Assembly (NCBI GenBank): GCA_021774355.1
Contig: JAJFJE010000141.1
Span: 1 to 10,349, forward strand
Length of the DNA: 10,349 nucleotides
Source: Alphaproteobacteria bacterium
GTDB lineage: Bacteria > Pseudomonadota > Alphaproteobacteria > Zavarziniales > Zavarziniaceae
Direction of reading: 5' to 3'
The notes beneath the pieces are model-generated. The model worked only from the letters and a program-made list of their open reading frames with translations, searched no databases and was not told the DNA's origin. The first letter of the stretch is position 1. Each line of letters opens with the position of its first letter. Below, piece after piece: positions 6,657-10,349 of the stretch. The translations under genes were made by a program, and so were the position numbers.

Positions 6657-9600
6657 GGCTCGTCTCCGTGGCGGCGCAGGCGCCGCCGGGCGAGGGCCGC
6701 GAAGGCCCGATAGACCGGGATCGTCAACAGGCCGATCGCGGCCAGCACCAGCAGGATCATCAGCAACGGGCGCTCGCTGAGGTACCAGCGCAGGGCGGTC
6801 AGCAGCGGCAGGTCGCCGCGCCAGAAACGGTCCCCGACGCTGTAGCTGCTGTAACCATTGGCGCCGAGAATCGCCAGATCGCCGCCGACCTCGGCACTCT
6901 GCCCGGGGTCCCGCAGGGCGTAGACCACCGCCGGCAGGGCTTCGGCCCGGGCCGCGAGAACCGCGACCACCACCCGGTCCGAATCATAGGGCGAGCGGAA
7001 ACTGACCAGGCCGGTGAAATCATTGGCCGCGACCAGCACATGGTCCGGATCGCCGGCCGTGTCGCCCTCGCCGCCCCCGACATAGCGGTACAGGCTTTCG
7101 AGCGGACCGGCGGCGGCCACCCGCAGCATGTCGTCGTCGACCTGGAACGGGGCGTCCGCCAGCAGGTCACCCAGGGTCGCCGCCAGGCCCAAGGATCCGA
7201 CCACCAGGATATCCCGTCCGTGCAGCTGGCCGGTGTCGACGCCGCCGCGGACGATGGCCAGGCCGGTCGGCGGCACGCCCGTGGCGTCGCCTGCCCGGCC
7301 CATCAGGACCAGGAACGCCTCGATCTCCGGCGCTGTGGGCTGCGCGCTCAGAATCACGGCCGTCTCGCTGAAATCGGCCATGCGGGTGAAGGGGAAGCTG
7401 GCACCGGTAAAGAAACCGAGATTGGGGAAGCGGGCGAAATGATGGATGCCGCTGAGGTCGATGGTCGAGTCCGGATCGATCGCGCTGCGGACGTCGGTAG
7501 GCAGATAGCTCTGGCACGCGCCCTTCTTGTTCGACTTGAGGTCAAACAGGAATTGCAGCTGGTTTTGGCCGAAGATCTGGTAGGGCGGGATCCATACCGT
7601 CGCCTCGTTCAGCACGAAGTCGTCGTCGACCACATTGCGCAGATCATCCAGCCGCCCCGGGCCCGCCACCGGCAGGGCCTTGATGAATTTGCGGTTGATC
7701 CCGACGTCGAGACGGGAGAGGTCGCGGGCCAGCCAGTCGCCATTGGGATAGCGATAGCGCAGGCGCAGGGGAATCCCGTCCCGGCCCCAGCTGAACAGAT
7801 CGGGCGCCGAGCGGAAATCGGCAGCCAGGGTGCCGATGTACAGCCCGGTCCCTTGTAGTGCCAAAGGATCGGCAAGTTCGCCCAGCTTGACCGGTCGGTC
7901 GGTGGGCAGCCAACGCGGTGCGTCATAAGGCTCGCGCGGCGGCATTCGCGGTGCCCCGACGGTCGCCGACGCGCCGCTCAGGGCCTGGCTGCCGATCGCC
8001 AGGGTATCGGCGGCAGCCATGAGTTCCTGATCGGTGCGCCCCAGAACCAGCAGCAGCAGATGGTCGGGTGCCGCCGGATTGGGCACCACCGCCAGGGTCG
8101 GCCCGTTGAGCGGCGGCAGGGTCAGGCCCGGTATGGCCTGATCAGCGGTGGTCACGACCACCGCATCGTCGGCCGGCAGCCTGTCCTGGACCACCGGGAA
8201 GGCGAAGCCCCGCCCGCCGGCCCTGGCACCGAAATAGGCGGCAACGGCGGCCCCGGCCTTGAGCGTTCCGTCCGACGGACGGCCCGCCAGCACAAATGGC
8301 AGGGACAATGGCCGCATGTCGCCCGTATCGAAGAAGGGCGCCGGCAGGCTGGCCAGATCGTCCCGGGCCGGCAACCTCTGGACGGTCAGTTCGAGCAGCG
8401 ATTTGACGTTGCTGACCTGGCTCCACAGGGTGGAATGCAGGGGGTCTTCGCAGTCCCGGGTATAATGGGCGATGAATTGGAGGTTGAGCTTGTTGTCGGC
8501 CACGAACAAAGCAGGATTGATGGGAAAGGTCACCGTGACGCCGCCAGAGCGTTCCTTGACCAGTTGAATGGTGCCCGTCAACTCGCCATTGACGAAGACC
8601 GCCATGTGGCTGAGTTCGGGCAGCAATGCCGGCGAATAGCCGAGTGTCAGGGTCAGTTTCGCCGCCGTGACGACCTCGTCCCGGCGCAGGCTGAAGGGCA
8701 GCCAGGCCTCGCCATGGACGCCGATCAGGCGCAGCGGATTGGTCGCCCCCATGTCCTTGAAGGTGACCACCAGGTTGCGCACCGGCCCGGATGGCGCGGC
8801 GGCCGGGGCAAAGGGTGCGGGGGCCGGCGGGGTGTCGGCGGGCGGTGTCGCGTCGTCCGGCGCTTCCATGGCCATGGCGTCCGCCTGGGCCCGCGCCGGC
8901 GACCCGGCGCCTGTCAAGGCACCGGCGAGAATCACGGCGGCCAGGGCGGCGAGGCCGCGGCGGTGGAAAAACAGCCGGAAGATCGAGCGGATGATCAGCA
9001 ACAGGGAGTGGATCACCGGGGCCGGCACGACGCGCCGCGTCTCCGGGGTCCAGGCGTCGCAACGGCCGAGCACGGCCCGCACCAGATCGCGCCGCTGGTG
9101 CAGGGGCATCTCCTCGAAATGCAGGCCGATGCTCCCGCTGCCGCGGCGCACCAGCCGGACCGGGAAGGTCGCCGTGCTCTCGCCGCAGGGCAGTTCCACA
9201 TGGCTCACCTCGGCGTCGCCAAGGGCGACCCCCGGCGGCAGCAGAATAGCGACCCCGCCCATCGACAGATTCTCGGTCTCGCAAGTCACGATATGTCCAT
9301 CCTCGAGGTGGATTGCCGCCGGCACGCGCAAGTCGACCCGGAACGCCCGCCTGACCTGCCGGGCCTCGCGCCCGACGGCAATGGCGCCGAGCAGGATGAC
9401 CAGGCTGAAACCGGCCCAGGTGATGTTCAGGACAAGAGAGAACGGGTCGGCGCCATAGGTCTTCCAGAAGACCAGCTTGATTGCCCCCAGGAGGCAGCCG
9501 AGGACCAGCAGCCCCGCGGTCACCATGTGCGGGCGGACGATCCGGGCGTCGAAATAATCCTGCGGGATCAGGCCGCCCTTGTGGGTGACGTTGAACTTGC

Positions 9601-10349
9601 CCGCACGGGGGTCCAGGAAGGTCCGCACCGTGACGCCGACCAGGTAGAAGGCAAGCACGGTCTCGTAGATCTCGCCCAGGAAGGTCAGGCGCTCGCGGCC
9701 ATGGATGCGCCGGGTGGTCATCACCGAGTGGAACAGATGCGGCAGGGCATAGGCGACCAGGGTGCCGGCCCCTGCCGTGATGATGCTCTGGCCGAGCAGC
9801 AGATAGACCAGCGGCGCGGTGAGAAACACCAGGCGGGGCAAGGCGAACTGGAAATGCAGCATGGCGCTGAGATAGCAGAGCCGCTGCGACAGCGTCAGGC
9901 CCGGCCCGGAGAGGGGATTGTCGCGGCGCAGGATCTGGGTCATGCCGCGCGCCCAGCGCATGCGCTGGCCGATATGGACCGCCAGCCGCTCGGTGGCGAG
10001 ACCGGCCGCCAGGCGGATATTGAGATAGGCCGTGTTCCAGCCATGGCGCTGCAGCTTCAACGCGGTATGAGCGTCCTCGGTGACCGTCTCGACGGCGAAG
10101 CCGCCGATATCCTCGAGGGCACTGCGCCGGATCACAGCGCAGGAGCCGCAAAAGAAGGCGGCGTTCCAGAGGTCATTGCCCTGCTGTACCGGCCCGTAGA
10201 ACAGCTCGCCCTCGTTGGGCACCCAGCGCCCACCCTCGAGATTGCGTTCGAACGGATCCGGCGAATAGAAATGGTGGGGCGTTTGGATCAGCGACAGGCG
10301 CGGGTCGTCGAGGAACCAGCCGACGGTCAGTTGCAGGAAGGCGCGGGTC
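6653..10349 (-). CDS. bcsAB: Fused cellulose synthase BcsA-BcsB (5' end missing)
   Basis: Inner-membrane processive synthase that polymerises UDP-glucose into beta-1,4-glucan and threads it to the periplasm. The frame is open to the right edge, giving 1231 residues here; the N-terminal helices and the first catalytic aspartates lie outside. Window residues show TPHHF (23-27), FFCGS (65-69), the TED catalytic motif (90-92), QRMRW of the QxxRW acceptor motif (128-132), several membrane helices, and the FxVTxK gating loop FNVTHK (252-257). A PilZ domain follows, with RRAFR (333-337) and NLSMGG (360-365). After a hydrophobic junction and a Pro/Ala linker comes BcsB, recognised by its carbohydrate-binding/flavodoxin-like regions, the CEDPLHSTLW segment and a final membrane helix before a basic tail. 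BcsA and BcsB are usually separate; fusions are known in Komagataeibacter (AcsAB). The stop overlaps the bcsC start. Confidence 0.97.
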   Translation of the reverse strand, partial: TRAFLQLTVGWFLDDPRLSLIQTPHHFYSPDPFERNLEGGRWVPNEGELFYGPVQQGNDLWNAAFFCGSCAVIRRSALEDIGGFAVETVTEDAHTALKLQRHGWNTAYLNIRLAAGLATERLAVHIGQRMRWARGMTQILRRDNPLSGPGLTLSQRLCYLSAMLHFQFALPRLVFLTAPLVYLLLGQSIITAGAGTLVAYALPHLFHSVMTTRRIHGRERLTFLGEIYETVLAFYLVGVTVRTFLDPRAGKFNVTHKGGLIPQDYFDARIVRPHMVTAGLLVLGCLLGAIKLVFWKTYGADPFSLVLNITWAGFSLVILLGAIAVGREARQVRRAFRVDLRVPAAIHLEDGHIVTCETENLSMGGVAILLPPGVALGDAEVSHVELPCGESTATFPVRLVRRGSGSIGLHFEEMPLHQRRDLVRAVLGRCDAWTPETRRVVPAPVIHSLLLIIRSIFRLFFHRRGLAALAAVILAGALTGAGSPARAQADAMAMEAPDDATPPADTPPAPAPFAPAAAPSGPVRNLVVTFKDMGATNPLRLIGVHGEAWLPFSLRRDEVVTAAKLTLTLGYSPALLPELSHMAVFVNGELTGTIQLVKERSGGVTVTFPINPALFVADNKLNLQFIAHYTRDCEDPLHSTLWSQVSNVKSLLELTVQRLPARDDLASLPAPFFDTGDMRPLSLPFVLAGRPSDGTLKAGAAVAAYFGARAGGRGFAFPVVQDRLPADDAVVVTTADQAIPGLTLPPLNGPTLAVVPNPAAPDHLLLLVLGRTDQELMAAADTLAIGSQALSGASATVGAPRMPPREPYDAPRWLPTDRPVKLGELADPLALQGTGLYIGTLAADFRSAPDLFSWGRDGIPLRLRYRYPNGDWLARDLSRLDVGINRKFIKALPVAGPGRLDDLRNVVDDDFVLNEATVWIPPYQIFGQNQLQFLFDLKSNKKGACQSYLPTDVRSAIDPDSTIDLSGIHHFARFPNLGFFTGASFPFTRMADFSETAVILSAQPTAPEIEAFLVLMGRAGDATGVPPTGLAIVRGGVDTGQLHGRDILVVGSLGLAATLGDLLADAPFQVDDDMLRVAAAGPLESLYRYVGGGEGDTAGDPDHVLVAANDFTGLVSFRSPYDSDRVVVAVLAARAEALPAVVYALRDPGQSAEVGGDLAILGANGYSSYSVGDRFWRGDLPLLTALRWYLSERPLLMILLVLAAIGLLTIPVYRAFAALARRRLRRHGDEP
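6664..6667 (-). promoter_or_regulatory. Shine-Dalgarno of bcsC
   Basis: GGAG on the minus strand sits 7 bases before the ATG at 6656, inside the last codons of bcsAB. It supports the choice of the ATG that overlaps the bcsAB stop (ATGA). Confidence 0.75.
8882..8959 (-). other. BcsA-BcsB fusion junction: internal signal-peptide-like segment
   Basis: The encoded stretch starts with HRRG just upstream, runs through a hydrophobic core (LAALAAVILAGALTGAG) and ends in SPARAQA. That is the layout of a signal peptide (basic, hydrophobic, then an ARA/AQA-type site), and it lies exactly where a free-standing BcsB would begin. A Pro/Ala-rich linker of about 30 residues follows, then mature BcsB. It could act as a membrane helix that takes the chain to the periplasm, as a cleavage site that separates BcsA from BcsB, or as both. 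Cleavage is inference only. Confidence 0.7.
9090..9352 (-). other. PilZ c-di-GMP-binding domain within BcsAB
   Basis: The PilZ domain follows the last BcsA membrane helix. Its two ligand motifs are both intact: RxxxR as RRAFR (9338-9352) and [D/N]xSxxG as NLSMGG (9254-9271). In the Rhodobacter BcsA structure these residues hold a c-di-GMP dimer, which frees an arginine that otherwise locks the gating loop. The matching gating-loop motif FNVTHK is encoded at 9578-9595. Post-translational activation of this synthase by c-di-GMP is therefore inferred. The left boundary is approximate. Confidence 0.9.

Larger units (their letters stand above)
1..10349 (-). other. Cellulose synthesis operon bcsAB-bcsC-bcsD-bcsZ-SGNH-algF-like (both ends cut)
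   Basis: Six co-directional genes fill the window. The junctions are: bcsAB/bcsC, ATGA overlap (6653-6656); bcsC/bcsD, ATGA overlap (2538-2541); bcsD/bcsZ, 4-base gap (2037-2040); bcsZ/SGNH, ATGA overlap (1002-1005); SGNH/algF-like, 7-base overlap (316-322). This spacing leaves no room for internal promoters or terminators of ordinary size, so a single transcript with coupled translation is inferred. The first gene's start and the promoter lie right of the window. The end of the last gene and the rest of the presumed acetylation module lie left of it. Confidence 0.93.

Noticed and set aside
2463..6713. A 1416-codon open frame on the plus strand, antisense to bcsC
   Set aside because: Its translation is rich in Arg, Gly, Pro and Gln with no domain pattern, whereas the opposite strand clearly encodes BcsC. 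Long antisense open frames are expected in very GC-rich genes because stop codons are rare.
8142..10151. A 669-codon open frame on the minus strand inside bcsAB, in another phase
   Set aside because: The predicted product is Arg/Pro/Gly-rich and shows no motif. The BcsAB frame has all expected catalytic and binding motifs, so this is a shadow frame.

Overview
The window is a single, tightly packed bacterial cellulose synthesis (bcs) operon, transcribed from right to left on the minus strand, with no real intergenic space. Base composition is very GC-rich throughout. The architecture is a fused BcsA-BcsB synthase, BcsC, BcsD and a GH8 cellulase. This points to a Proteobacterium, most likely an alphaproteobacterium, because the BcsAB fusion together with BcsD is best known from Komagataeibacter and its relatives. 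I cannot name the genus.

In order of transcription, the first gene is the 3' part of bcsAB (10349-6653). It carries the second half of the glycosyltransferase, the membrane channel, a PilZ c-di-GMP receptor domain, and then a complete BcsB in the same reading frame. Next come bcsC (6656-2538), encoding periplasmic TPR repeats and an outer-membrane barrel; bcsD (2541-2041), encoding the periplasmic crystallisation subunit; and bcsZ (2036-1002), encoding a periplasmic endo-beta-1,4-glucanase. An SGNH/GDSL-type protein (1005-316) follows, and last is the 5' part of an AlgF-like polysaccharide O-acetylation gene (322-1), cut by the window edge.

Four of the five junctions overlap: three ATGA-type overlaps of 4 bases and one 7-base overlap. 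The fifth has a 4-base gap. One polycistronic, translationally coupled unit is therefore very likely. No promoter, terminator, RNA gene, mobile element, repeat array or CRISPR was seen; the promoter must lie to the right of the window.

Inferred job: BcsAB polymerises UDP-glucose and moves the glucan to the periplasm under c-di-GMP control. BcsD and BcsC organise and export it, and BcsZ trims it. The last two genes resemble the WssF and WssG/AlgF genes of the Pseudomonas wss operon and suggest that the cellulose is O-acetylated. The main point of interest is this pairing of a crystalline-cellulose type core (BcsAB fusion plus BcsD) with an acetylation module. It predicts that AlgI-like (MBOAT) and AlgJ-like genes lie just past the left edge.
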